Origin: JBECKX01 sp964468475
GTDB taxonomy: Bacteria > Zixibacteria > MSB-5A5 > CAIYYT01
DNA: 36,793 nt
Assembly (NCBI GenBank): GCA_964468475.1
Contig: CAYXUL010000028.1
Coordinates: 1 to 36,793 of the forward strand
Direction: 5' to 3'
Shown: in pieces, positions 14,810-22,471 of the stretch
Layout of the letters: every line of letters starts with the position of its first letter
Position numbering within the stretch: position 1 is the first letter of the stretch
Translations under genes and position numbers: made by a program
The notes under the pieces: model-generated
Databases searched by the model: none
What the model saw: the letters and a program-made list of their open reading frames with translations, nothing else
What the model was told of the DNA's origin: nothing

Positions 14810-15361
14810 CTAGTGTGCCTTCACGCGAATCTTACCCGCTTCAAACTCTGGGATGATCGGTGTTCCGGTGAGGGAGGTGTCGCGAAATCCAAGGTTGAGT
14901 CCGGCATGTACGCTGGTAGGTGACCAAACCTCCAGCACGGTATCAGGGTCGAAGCCGAACGCCCAGAACCAGGCGTTGGCGATCAAACCGCTCCCGGGTG
15001 GTGCTCCGGCGGCGCTGTCGATAGCCCCGATCAGGATGCGTGGGGTGGTGTCGCTCAGCCCATAGGTGAAGATCAGGAAGTTGTTGACGCGGCTGCCGAT
15101 AAACGATATCGAGTCGCAGCGCAGGTAGGATGTGTCATAGTCAAGGGGGATATTGATGGCGCCGAGATCGATCGTATTCTCGAAGTAGACCGGAAGCGCG
15201 AAACGGTCGCCGGCGGTGACTTCAACATCGGTCGCGAGGTAGACGCGATTTTTCAAAGATGGCTCGGGATTTGTCGCTTTACTGCATTGCAGCAGAATCA
15301 CCGCGGCTACAGCGATTCCGGCAATTGCGGCTACCCTGGTAAGTTGCTGATTCGATTCCAT
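14810..15361 (-). CDS. Small lipoprotein with cohesin-like domain
   Basis: 183 residues from the ATG at 15361. The N-terminus is a signal with lipobox ILLQC (Cys26), so the mature protein should be lipid-anchored. The rest, from about residue 39, reads as one beta-rich domain: VEVTAGDRFALPVYFEN, then INIPLDYDTSYLRCDSISF, then a glycine-rich loop and LIANAWFWAFG. The V..G..F..PVY.....L.....L.YD pattern is that of cohesin-like domains, which also occur outside cellulosomes as surface adhesion or scaffold modules. No dockerin is seen in the window. Divergent from the flavodiiron gene, with 148 bp between the starts. Fold assignment is moderate, partner unknown. Confidence 0.65.
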   Translation of the reverse strand: MESNQQLTRVAAIAGIAVAAVILLQCSKATNPEPSLKNRVYLATDVEVTAGDRFALPVYFENTIDLGAINIPLDYDTSYLRCDSISFIGSRVNNFLIFTYGLSDTTPRILIGAIDSAAGAPPGSGLIANAWFWAFGFDPDTVLEVWSPTSVHAGLNLGFRDTSLTGTPIIPEFEAGKIRVKAH

Positions 15362-15509
15362 GTTGACTAATTAACGTGACCGCACTGCGGCCGTGCAATG
15401 TTTTTTTCCTCGGTGGCATCCGGAGGCACGCCAACAAAGATGAGAATTTCCGAAAGAGCTTGCTTCGAACTTCGGCAGTAATATCTTGCTGGCCGAGCAA
15501 GGAGAAAAA

Positions 15510-16709
15510 ATGTCTGCTGTTGAAATTGCCCCTGATATTCACTGGGTCGGCGCCAAAGACCCTGATTTGAGAGTATTCGATCTTTATGTTAAGACCAAAC
15601 ACGGTACAACATACAATTCCTACCTGATCAAAGGCGAACATGTCGCTCTGATAGACGCGGTTAAGAAAGGATTCGAGGATCAGATGTTCGCGTCTATCCG
15701 CGAAATTGTAGATCCCGCTTCAATTGAATACCTGATCGTGAATCATAACGAACCCGACCACTCCGGCTCGATTTATAAACTGCTGGAAATCAATCCCAAT
15801 CTCAAACTTGTGTGCGCCAGGGCGGCCGAGCCGTTTCTGCGTAACATTGTCAATGACGAGCGCAAGTCGCTTAACTCCGTGAAACCGGGCGAAACACTCG
15901 ATCTCGGCGGGAAGACTCTGGAGTTCCTTTCGGCGCCGATGATGCACTGGCCTGACACGATGTTTACTTACTGCCAGGAGGATGCCGTGTTGTTCTCCTG
16001 CGACGGTTATGCGGCCCACGTCTGCCCGCGGGATTCGATCTTCTATCATGCCGATGATCCGGTTGTCGATCACGAAACCTGGTTCTACTATGACCAGATC
16101 ATGCGACCGTTCGCGCCCTACTCGAAACGAGCTTCGCAGGCGGTAATCGGACGTGAAATCAAGGCGGTGGCGCCATCGCACGGTCTAATTAACCGCGACG
16201 ATCCGAAACGTTTCATTAGAAAATATCTTGAATGGACGGAGCCAAAACACAAGAGTGACAAGACCCTCATCACGATTGTCTATGCCAGCTCATACGGTTT
16301 CACCGGAATGATGGCCGGGGTGATCTCTGAAGTCCTGGCCGAGGGAAAGGTCGAGACGAAGCTGTTCGATGCTTCCTCCGTGAACCCTCAGGATCTGAGA
16401 GACTACTTTGAATCCTCCGACGCGATACTTTTCGGCACACCGACCTTCGCCGGCGATGTCGTCAAACCGATGTGGGACGCCGCCCATTTACTCTCGACGA
16501 TTTCAGCAGTGGGTAAGAGAGCGGCAGTCTTCGGCTCCTACGGATGGGGGGGACAGGCAAATGAGATACTGGAAGGCTACCTGGAGAAGCTAAAGCTCAA
16601 AGTCTATAGCCCCGGAGCTAAGGCCAGATTGCTGCCGTCAGCGGAGGAGTTGGAGGCTTGCCGTGAATTTGCGCAGGGATTCTTAGCATTCCTGAAAGGT
16701 AATGCCTAG
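15510..16709 (+). CDS. fprA: Flavodiiron protein (O2/NO reductase)
   Basis: 399 residues from the ATG at 15510, which has AAGGAG six bases upstream; an in-frame ATG 24 bases earlier lacks such a site. The N-terminal metallo-beta-lactamase-like domain holds the diiron ligands: His79, Glu81, Asp83 and His84 in HNEPDHSG, His146 in MMHWPDT, Asp165 in SCDGYAAH and His224 in PSHGLI. The flavodoxin domain starts near residue 253 (VYASSYGFTGMMAGV) with FMN-binding segments GTPTFAGD and GSYGWGGQAN. There is no C-terminal rubredoxin domain, so it is the two-domain class. It reduces O2 to water or NO to N2O using electrons from rubredoxin or a similar donor. Its stop overlaps the convergent neighbour by 4 bp. 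Confidence 0.95.
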   Translation: MSAVEIAPDIHWVGAKDPDLRVFDLYVKTKHGTTYNSYLIKGEHVALIDAVKKGFEDQMFASIREIVDPASIEYLIVNHNEPDHSGSIYKLLEINPNLKLVCARAAEPFLRNIVNDERKSLNSVKPGETLDLGGKTLEFLSAPMMHWPDTMFTYCQEDAVLFSCDGYAAHVCPRDSIFYHADDPVVDHETWFYYDQIMRPFAPYSKRASQAVIGREIKAVAPSHGLINRDDPKRFIRKYLEWTEPKHKSDKTLITIVYASSYGFTGMMAGVISEVLAEGKVETKLFDASSVNPQDLRDYFESSDAILFGTPTFAGDVVKPMWDAAHLLSTISAVGKRAAVFGSYGWGGQANEILEGYLEKLKLKVYSPGAKARLLPSAEELEACREFAQGFLAFLKGNA

Positions 16710-18163
16710 CCAGGCAGCGATCCCGTTCGGCCCAGTACTGCGACTTTCTCAATCGTAACAGCGCCCATTTGGCAATCGACGAGGAAGTAGTTTTCAATTC
16801 TAAAAGGAATGTACACGACAGCGCGCAGTTGTCCGCCATTCAGTGCGTCGCTTTCGACGAGATGGTTTGTCCGCTCCAGTTGCGCCCGCAGATATGATGC
16901 CCGCAACTGCGATCTCGATGCAGCAATCCGCTCCACGACCGGCATGTAACTGGATTCCAGTGCATCAATTTCAGAGAATGTGAAATTCGAGTAGCTGAGC
17001 GTAGCGCGTACGATAGCGCGATGCATGGCCTCGGAGTTACTAATCTCAAAGGCGGGTACCACGGCATCTGAGACGTTCTGGAGTGCGCCAAAGACGTGTT
17101 TGAGCCGTGCTCGTTCAGCGTCTGACAGCTCAAATACCCAGAAAGGCAAGAATGTGTCCGCGCTGCCTTGTTCGATCCTGGCCGCGCGCAGCGTTATGTT
17201 GGGATCGATGGCGCCGTCCAGAGTCGTGCGTGCGCCACAGTTTTTGCAGATCACCAGCAGCGCTGGTGAATCGGGGAGGTCCTCGCCGCAATTGCCGCAG
17301 CGGTGGAGGCTCAAACTGAGACTGCCGTACTGGACATCACTGGCTGCCGCGACCGCCGAATCAAGCCAGGCGCGATCACGAAACTCAGTTTCGACGCGAC
17401 CAGTGATGGCATCGAGCAGATACGATATACTTCCGTTGTCGTCACGCGAAGTACAGATGAAATACGGCATCTGGATCAACTCCATTCCCGAGCCAAAGAA
17501 CTTGCTGACACTGCGACGGTTGCCGATGCCGGCGATGCGGTTCAAATTCTGCACCTGCTTCTCGACGCGTTCGACTGCGGCTTCAGTAGAGATTTGCGGA
17601 GTAAGCAACTTGAAGTCGTTGTTGATATTCTCCTCAACTAGCGGACGTAGAGTCAGATTGCCCGTTCTCATCCCAAGGCTGGCAGGAGCATATTCTGCCT
17701 GGCTCAGGGAGCAGACGCTGTTGGAATGAGGTGCCAGGTTGACCCGCGAATGTTGCTGTTCGATAACTGTCTCTTCCTGCGCGTAGCCGTATTGCTCGAC
17801 CTGCACTCGCTTATCTGTTTGCTGACGCAACTTGAGCAACAAGCCCTCTACCTGCCAGTAGGGGATGTAAACACTTTCGATTCCCAGATCGAAGTCGCTT
17901 AAGGGTCGGTTATTCTGTTTGAGGTAGCGGTCGAGATGCGGACGAACCTCAAGGTGCGTGACACGCTCACGGGCAACGTATGCCGGCACCGTCTGCGGCA
18001 TTTCAATCCGAAGCAGCGATCCGCAGAACTGACAGCGCTCGGTACCATAACCGTGAGTAAGTTTGACGACTCCACCGCAGCCGGGGCAGCCGGTCTCGAC
18101 GACGTAGCCTCGGGCTTGCTGGTGTTGATTGGCTATCTGTGAATTTGCCGGCGAACTATTCAT
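16706..18163 (-). CDS. Protein with paired zinc ribbons, partner of the SPFH gene
   Basis: The likely start is the ATG at 18163, giving 485 residues and an 8-bp overlap with the end of the SPFH gene; the frame extends upstream only through a gap and is not needed. The N-terminal zinc ribbon is CPGCGG with CQFCGS (about residues 26-50), and a second, CGNCGE with CKNCGA, lies near residues 294-316. Between and after them are strand-rich segments (SVYIPYWQVEGLLLKL, LPFWVFELSD, YIPFRIENYFLVDC) that look like repeated modules. No membrane segment is evident. The arrangement resembles the Bacillus subtilis ydj cluster, where a zinc-ribbon protein is encoded beside an SPFH/zinc-ribbon protein; that parallel is by architecture, not measured similarity. 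Function unknown. Confidence 0.7.
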   Translation of the reverse strand: MNSSPANSQIANQHQQARGYVVETGCPGCGGVVKLTHGYGTERCQFCGSLLRIEMPQTVPAYVARERVTHLEVRPHLDRYLKQNNRPLSDFDLGIESVYIPYWQVEGLLLKLRQQTDKRVQVEQYGYAQEETVIEQQHSRVNLAPHSNSVCSLSQAEYAPASLGMRTGNLTLRPLVEENINNDFKLLTPQISTEAAVERVEKQVQNLNRIAGIGNRRSVSKFFGSGMELIQMPYFICTSRDDNGSISYLLDAITGRVETEFRDRAWLDSAVAAASDVQYGSLSLSLHRCGNCGEDLPDSPALLVICKNCGARTTLDGAIDPNITLRAARIEQGSADTFLPFWVFELSDAERARLKHVFGALQNVSDAVVPAFEISNSEAMHRAIVRATLSYSNFTFSEIDALESSYMPVVERIAASRSQLRASYLRAQLERTNHLVESDALNGGQLRAVVYIPFRIENYFLVDCQMGAVTIEKVAVLGRTGSLPG

Positions 18164-19118
18164 CCGTCTTGTCATCAATCTTGTTGCCGCAGTTTCCGCA
18201 GAACTTGGAGCCCGGAATGATCTCGGCATTACAATGCGGACAGGTNNNNNNNNNNNNNNNNNNNNNNNNNNNNNNNNNNNNNNNNNNNNNNNNNNNNNNN
18301 NNNNNNNNNNNNNNNNNNNNNNNNNNNNNNNNNNNNNNNNNNNNNGTCTGACCGGCGCCGCCGGCGATGCCGCTGGTGCCGAGACCACGCGCCATTTCGA
18401 ATTTGAGATACTTATCGATGTCGCCGATCGCTTCCATACCGGAACGCTGATCGATCAGCTTGGAAACGTCATCCGGCGGGGTTATCGAGGAGATGTAGAA
18501 GTCAATCAACTCAAGGCCGTATTTCTCGAATTCGTCGCTTACCTTATCCTTGAACTCGGACGCGAGTTCGTCATACTTGCTGGGGATGTCGAGAATAGAA
18601 TCAAGCTTCTCGCCGAGCATATCATTCATGCGCGCAATAATGACATCGCGAAGGTAGCTCTGGATATCCGCCGTCGTGTAGCGGGCTTGCCGCCCAACGA
18701 TGGTATTGAGGAAGAGCATCGGTTCGACGATTTTGAAGGTGAACGCACCATGCCCGCGCAGGCGGATAAGGCCCAGTTTCGAATCCTGGAAAGTCACGGG
18801 ATCACGGGTGCCCCACTTGAGGTCGGTGAAAGTCTTCAGATTCATGAAGTAGACTTCAGCTCGGAACGGCGAATTGAATCCGAAGGGGAACGACAACAGC
18901 CGCGTCAGGATCGGCAGGTTTAGTGTGGTCAGTGTGTGCCTGCCGGTGCTGAATGAATCAGCGGCGTGGCCATCCCGGAAGAATATCGCCATCTGGCTGT
19001 CACGCACCACCAATTGTGCGCCCAGCTTGAAATCAGAGGAGCCTTCCTGCGGGATACGGTGAATCATTTCGTCACCGGTCGCATCGAGCCACTCAATTAC
19101 TTCAATCGCAATAGACAT
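18156..19118 (-). CDS. SPFH-domain protein with C-terminal zinc ribbon (YdjI-like; interrupted by gap)
   Basis: The ATG at 19118 has GAGAGGG about ten bases upstream. From the N-terminus: strands around DATGDEMIHRIP, a QMAIFFRDG segment, and the SPFH body with MNLKTFTDLKWGTRDPVTFQ and LRGHGAFTFKIVEP, followed by a helical part ending EMARGLGTSGIAGGAG. A 100-N gap removes an unknown length, and the protein resumes with a zinc ribbon, CPHCNAEII plus FCGNCGNKI, near the C-terminus. SPFH plus zinc ribbon is the architecture of YdjI-type proteins (older annotation: virion core protein). These act at membranes, in Bacillus subtilis with PspA-type stress proteins. Here the downstream zinc-ribbon gene overlaps by 8 bp. 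No PspA gene is in the window. Confidence 0.82.
   Translation of the reverse strand: MSIAIEVIEWLDATGDEMIHRIPQEGSSDFKLGAQLVVRDSQMAIFFRDGHAADSFSTGRHTLTTLNLPILTRLLSFPFGFNSPFRAEVYFMNLKTFTDLKWGTRDPVTFQDSKLGLIRLRGHGAFTFKIVEPMLFLNTIVGRQARYTTADIQSYLRDVIIARMNDMLGEKLDSILDIPSKYDELASEFKDKVSDEFEKYGLELIDFYISSITPPDDVSKLIDQRSGMEAIGDIDKYLKFEMARGLGTSGIAGGAGQXXXXXXXXXXXXXXXXXXXXXXXXXXXXXXXXXXTCPHCNAEIIPGSKFCGNCGNKIDDKTDE
18246..18345. other. Assembly gap (100 N)
   Basis: Exactly 100 N, within the linker between the SPFH domain and the zinc ribbon. True length unknown. The linkers of such proteins are often Gly/Ala/Pro-rich repeats that assemblers fail on, and the flanks here are Gly/Ala-rich. Confidence 0.95.
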
Positions 19119-19412
19119 TGTACTTTGCCCTCTCGCTTAGACCGAATCGATTCGGATAGTTTTTTTGTTTTCTAGTAATGTCGACAAAACCGCCGACTCG
19201 CTTGACAGGCTGACGCTGCACCCCTGCAGGGAAATAGGGAGATAGCGATTGGTTCATTTTGAAAAATTGATAAAAAGTTCGCAAATCGAGGGCAGTTGTC
19301 TCGCGTAGTTATATACTATGATTCAGGGGAGATATCTGGGACCATACACCGGTAACTCCCAACCAGAGAAGATTAGAAACGCTTGAATTTGGAATATGAT
19401 AAGGAGAATGAA

Positions 19413-19922
19413 ATGCAGATTTCTGAAAACATGGCGACGAAGCTGAATGAACAAATCAGACAGGAGTTTTTCTCCTACTGGACTTATCTGGCAATGGCCT
19501 ACAAGCTTCATAGCATGGGGTTCAAGGGATTCGCCGCCTGGTACGAAGCGCAGGCCGGCGAGGAAATGACTCACGCCACGAAAATGGCGGGGTATCTAGT
19601 CGAAGTCGGTGCTGAGGTGAAACTGGGTACGCTTGAGACTCCCAAATCCGACTATAAGTCAGTGCAGGAAATTGTCAAGACTGCCCTTGACCATGAGAGG
19701 ATGATCACCGGCCGCATCAACGACCTGGCCGCTGAGGCAGCCAAGGAGAGTGATCGCGCTACCGAGAATTTCCTGATGTGGTTTATCGATGAGCAGGTTG
19801 AAGAGGAATCAACGGCCCGTCAGCTCCTCGACATGGTTGAGCTGGCCAAAGAGAAAATTCAGCTTCTCTTGCTTGAAGGCCGTATCTGGAAGCTGCGCAA
19901 AAATGGTGGTGGCGGCGAGTAG
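19413..19922 (+). CDS. ftnA: Ferritin (non-haem)
   Basis: 169 residues from the ATG at 19413, with AAGGAG six bases upstream; a TTG 30 bases earlier lacks a site. The four-helix ferritin pattern is clear and the ferroxidase ligands are in place: Glu18 in RQEFFSYW, Glu51 and His54 in GEEMTHATKM, Glu95 in DHERMITGRI, and Glu131 after FIDEQVEEES. It follows the bacterial FtnA class rather than bacterioferritin, as no haem-ligand methionine is obvious. It stores iron and oxidises Fe(II). It is transcribed alone, ends at a strong terminator, and lies near the flavodiiron gene, which fits an iron/oxygen-handling neighbourhood. Confidence 0.95.
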   Translation: MQISENMATKLNEQIRQEFFSYWTYLAMAYKLHSMGFKGFAAWYEAQAGEEMTHATKMAGYLVEVGAEVKLGTLETPKSDYKSVQEIVKTALDHERMITGRINDLAAEAAKESDRATENFLMWFIDEQVEEESTARQLLDMVELAKEKIQLLLLEGRIWKLRKNGGGGE

Positions 19923-19952
19923 TCGCTGACCCCTGGCCAAAGTACTGATATC

Positions 19953-19988
19953 GACCGGTACGCCTTATGGCGTATCGGTCTTTTGTTT
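19953..19988 (+). terminator. Rho-independent terminator of the ferritin gene
   Basis: GACCGGTACGCC and GGCGTATCGGTC pair over 12 positions with one G-U wobble around a TTAT loop, followed by TTTTGTTT. The hairpin overlaps the last codons of the convergent DUF3592-like gene, so the same DNA is coding on one strand and terminating on the other. Confidence 0.88.
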
Positions 19989-20534
19989 GTTGTCCGCTTC
20001 TCCTGGGCGACAGGCAAAGAAGATCAGCACCACTGCTCCTGCGAGTACCAGCGTGATTGCGAAACCTAACTGGGCGTAAACATTCCATTCGACATGGTGA
20101 ATCAAGTAAGATTCTGATGGCAGCTTCGGATTGTAATAGACGGGCACGGTCTTGCCTACTTCGTATTCCGCTACCAGCTTGCGGGCAACATCATACCGCT
20201 TGGCACCATTACCGAATCCGGGCACTTCCAGGTCGCTGACTCCGGCGTAGATTGAATCGCCGACGCTGTAACTATACTTCACCTGCGGGCGTATGGCGTG
20301 TTCCCCGACTACATCCGATGAGGTGACCACTCCGTCGACAGTCGGCCAGTTAATTCGTCTATCGGCGACATCAAGCCTGCCGGTTTCGATAGCACCGAAG
20401 ATCCCGCCACCGACCAGCAGCGCCAATCCGATATAGAAGACCGACCGCCTCAGTCGCCTCCCTTTGAGCCGCAGTGGTAAAATCACTGCTGCCATGATCA
20501 GCAGAATGGCTACGAATATGAGATAGACTTGCAT
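19965..20534 (-). CDS. DUF3592-like membrane protein
   Basis: 189 residues with membrane segments at about 2-20, 34-52 and 154-174. Between the second and third lies a beta-rich domain: WPTVDGVVTSSDVV, then RPQVKYSYSVGDSIYAG, then a YEVGKTVPVYYNPKLPSESYL segment. The W..V.G.V........(P).V.Y.Y.V.G....G pattern and the V.VYYNP.(N/K)P motif are those of DUF3592, a family of membrane proteins of unknown function. The gene is divergent from accC and convergent with ferritin, so it is likely a single-gene unit. Confidence 0.8.
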   Translation of the reverse strand: MQVYLIFVAILLIMAAVILPLRLKGRRLRRSVFYIGLALLVGGGIFGAIETGRLDVADRRINWPTVDGVVTSSDVVGEHAIRPQVKYSYSVGDSIYAGVSDLEVPGFGNGAKRYDVARKLVAEYEVGKTVPVYYNPKLPSESYLIHHVEWNVYAQLGFAITLVLAGAVVLIFFACRPGEADNKQKTDTP

Positions 20535-20633
20535 ATCGACACGCCGGATTCATTTGGATTCGTGGGGGACATACTCAGCAATTCGGGCCTCTGTGTCAAC
20601 CTACTTTGCTATCACGACGCAACTCTTTGCAAA

Positions 20634-20661
20634 TTGACATTCGGGCCTGATTCGCTATTTT
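20634..20661 (+). promoter_or_regulatory. Likely promoter of the biotin carboxylase operon
   Basis: TTGACA at 20634-20639 and TATTTT at 20656-20661 are 16 bases apart. The start codon is only 15 bases beyond the -10 box, implying a very short leader, which also fits the weak ribosome-binding site. Confidence 0.5.
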
Positions 20662-20675
20662 TCGCTCCGGAACTT

Positions 20676-21938
20676 ATGTTCAAGAAAATCCTCATAGCAA
20701 ATCGCGGCGAAATCGCGATTCGAGTAATCCGTGCCTGCAGGTTGTTGGGCATTAAGAATGTCGCCGTCTTCTCTGATGCCGACAAATCGTCTCTGCACGT
20801 CCGCATGGCTGACCAGGCGTACTATATCGGTCCGGCAGCTCCTACCGAAAGCTACCTGGCCATGGAAAAGATCATCAATGCNNNNNNNNNNNNNNNNNNN
20901 NNNNNNNNNNNNNNNNNNNNNNNNNNNNNNNNNNNNNNNNNNNNNNNNNNNNNNNNNNNNNNNNNNNNNNNNNNNNNNNNNGCATTCGGCGATGACCGGG
21001 TCTTCATCGAGAAGTGCATCGTCAGGCCGCGTCACATCGAGATTCAAATCGCCCGCGATAAATTCGGCAACGCTGCCTACCTGGGTGAACGCGAATGCTC
21101 CATTCAGCGGCGGCATCAAAAATTGATCGAGGAAGCGCCCTCGGTGTTCGTTGATGAGGACTTGCGAAAGCAGATGGGTGAGGTAGCCGTAGATGCGGTC
21201 TCAGCGGCGGGTTATGTCAATGTCGGCACAGTCGAATTTCTGGTGGACAAGAACAAAGATTTCTACTTTCTCGAAGTCAATACACGGTTGCAGGTGGAGC
21301 ACCCCGTCACCGAATTAGTGACCGGCATCGATCTGGTCAATGAACAAATCGCTATCGCCGCAGGGGAGAAGCTCTCTTTCACGCAGGATGATATCAAGAT
21401 TCAGGGGCACGCGATCGAGTGCCGCGTCTGCGCTGAGGATGCCGTTAACAATTTCATTCCGTCAGCAGGGAAAATTCTCAGTTATGCTGAGCCATCCGGC
21501 CCCGGAATTCGGGTAGATTCTGGAGTCAAGGAAGGCTCAGAAGTTTCAGCCTACTACGACTCTCTCGTTGCCAAGCTTATCACATTCGGCGCCGACCGTA
21601 ATGCCGCTATCGAGCGGATGAAACAGGCACTCACGGAATACCGCATCGCCGGAGTGATTACCAACCTGCAATTCCACAACCTGGTTATGAATACTAAGGC
21701 CTTTATCGATGGCGACCTGTCGACAAGTTTTATTCCTGACAACTATCCTGAGGGGATTACCCGACCGGAACCAACGCAGGATATGGTTGAAGCAGCCGCG
21801 GTAGCAGCGGCTCTGGCCTATTACCGTGAATCGAAGCGGATGCGACAGGTTGAATCCGCTAACGGCAAAAGTGAGGGACGCTGGCTCCAGCAGGGGAGAA
21901 TAGCAGGCGTTAAGAAGCTGGAAGGGGGAAGCTGGTGA
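20676..21938 (+). CDS. accC: Biotin carboxylase subunit (acetyl/propionyl-CoA carboxylase; interrupted by gap)
   Basis: The ATG at 20676 begins FKKILIANRGEIAIRVIRAC, the standard N-terminus; an open frame reaching 20529 is upstream extension. After the gap the frame resumes at AFGDDRVFIEKCIVRPRHIE and continues with GERECSIQRRHQKLIEEAP, the metal-binding and catalytic VNTRLQVEHPVTE, and the usual C-terminal domain. By comparison with E. coli AccC as I recall it, about 120 residues including the ATP-grasp glycine-rich loop are missing, so the gap is really near 370 bp and not 100. The enzyme carboxylates biotin with bicarbonate and ATP. Followed by a biotin carrier and methylmalonyl-CoA mutase genes, it probably serves propionyl-CoA carboxylation, though acetyl-CoA carboxylase is also possible. 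Confidence 0.92.
   Translation: MFKKILIANRGEIAIRVIRACRLLGIKNVAVFSDADKSSLHVRMADQAYYIGPAAPTESYLAMEKIINXXXXXXXXXXXXXXXXXXXXXXXXXXXXXXXXXXAFGDDRVFIEKCIVRPRHIEIQIARDKFGNAAYLGERECSIQRRHQKLIEEAPSVFVDEDLRKQMGEVAVDAVSAAGYVNVGTVEFLVDKNKDFYFLEVNTRLQVEHPVTELVTGIDLVNEQIAIAAGEKLSFTQDDIKIQGHAIECRVCAEDAVNNFIPSAGKILSYAEPSGPGIRVDSGVKEGSEVSAYYDSLVAKLITFGADRNAAIERMKQALTEYRIAGVITNLQFHNLVMNTKAFIDGDLSTSFIPDNYPEGITRPEPTQDMVEAAAVAAALAYYRESKRMRQVESANGKSEGRWLQQGRIAGVKKLEGGSW
20882..20981. other. Assembly gap (100 N) inside accC
   Basis: Exactly 100 N. The flanking codons align with family positions about 122 residues apart, so real missing sequence is near 370 bp. Frame is kept only because 100 and 367 leave the same remainder after division by three. 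Confidence 0.9.
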
Positions 21939-22471
21939 AGTATTTGGTTTTCGTAGACGGCTGTGAAGTGCCGGTTGAAATCACTGAAAACGGTGAGAGT
22001 TACTTGCTCAAAGTAAACGATCGCGAGTTGAGCGCGGTAGTAGTCGGCGAGCCGACCAGTAGTCGCGCACTCTTGTTACTAAATAATAATTCGTATGACA
22101 CCGAAGTGTTCGCGCGTAATGGTACTCTTGATGTGTTCATGCATGGGCGCGAATTTGAGTGCACCGTTGAGGACGAACGCCTGGTCGCAATTCGCAAGGT
22201 TGCAGGTGCCGCCGCCATGGGCGCGATACCGGAGCTGAAAGCTCCGATGCCGGGGTTGGTCGTCAAGCTGCTGAAACAACCGGGGGATGAGGTGAAGAAG
22301 GGTGAGCCGCTCGTGGTTGTCGAGGCGATGAAAATGGAAAATGAGCTAAAGGCCCCCGCAGACGGCGTGATCAAGGAGATCAAAGCCGAAGTCGGTAAGC
22401 CTGTCGACAAGGGGGCGGTACTGGTAACTCTAACTCGATTGCAAAAAGACCAAGCCGCAGAAAAGAAGTGA
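21935..22471 (+). CDS. Biotin carboxyl carrier protein
   Basis: 178 residues starting at GTG 21935, which overlaps the accC stop as GTGA; GAAGGGGGA lies upstream. The C-terminal biotinyl domain (about 100-168) contains PMPGLVVKLLKQPGDEV and the biotin site EAMKMENE with Lys133. The N-terminal 90 residues are a divergent beta-rich region (VFVDGCEVPVEITENG) like those in carriers of acyl-CoA carboxylases and oxaloacetate decarboxylase gamma-type proteins. It carries the carboxyl group from biotin carboxylase to a carboxyltransferase whose gene is not in the window. The stop overlaps the next gene's GTG start by 4 bp. Confidence 0.93.
   Translation: MKYLVFVDGCEVPVEITENGESYLLKVNDRELSAVVVGEPTSSRALLLLNNNSYDTEVFARNGTLDVFMHGREFECTVEDERLVAIRKVAGAAAMGAIPELKAPMPGLVVKLLKQPGDEVKKGEPLVVVEAMKMENELKAPADGVIKEIKAEVGKPVDKGAVLVTLTRLQKDQAAEKK

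Noticed and set aside
18164..18388. Upstream extension of the 485-residue protein through the gap
   Set aside because: It is antisense-frame read of the SPFH gene and relies on 100 N having the correct length.
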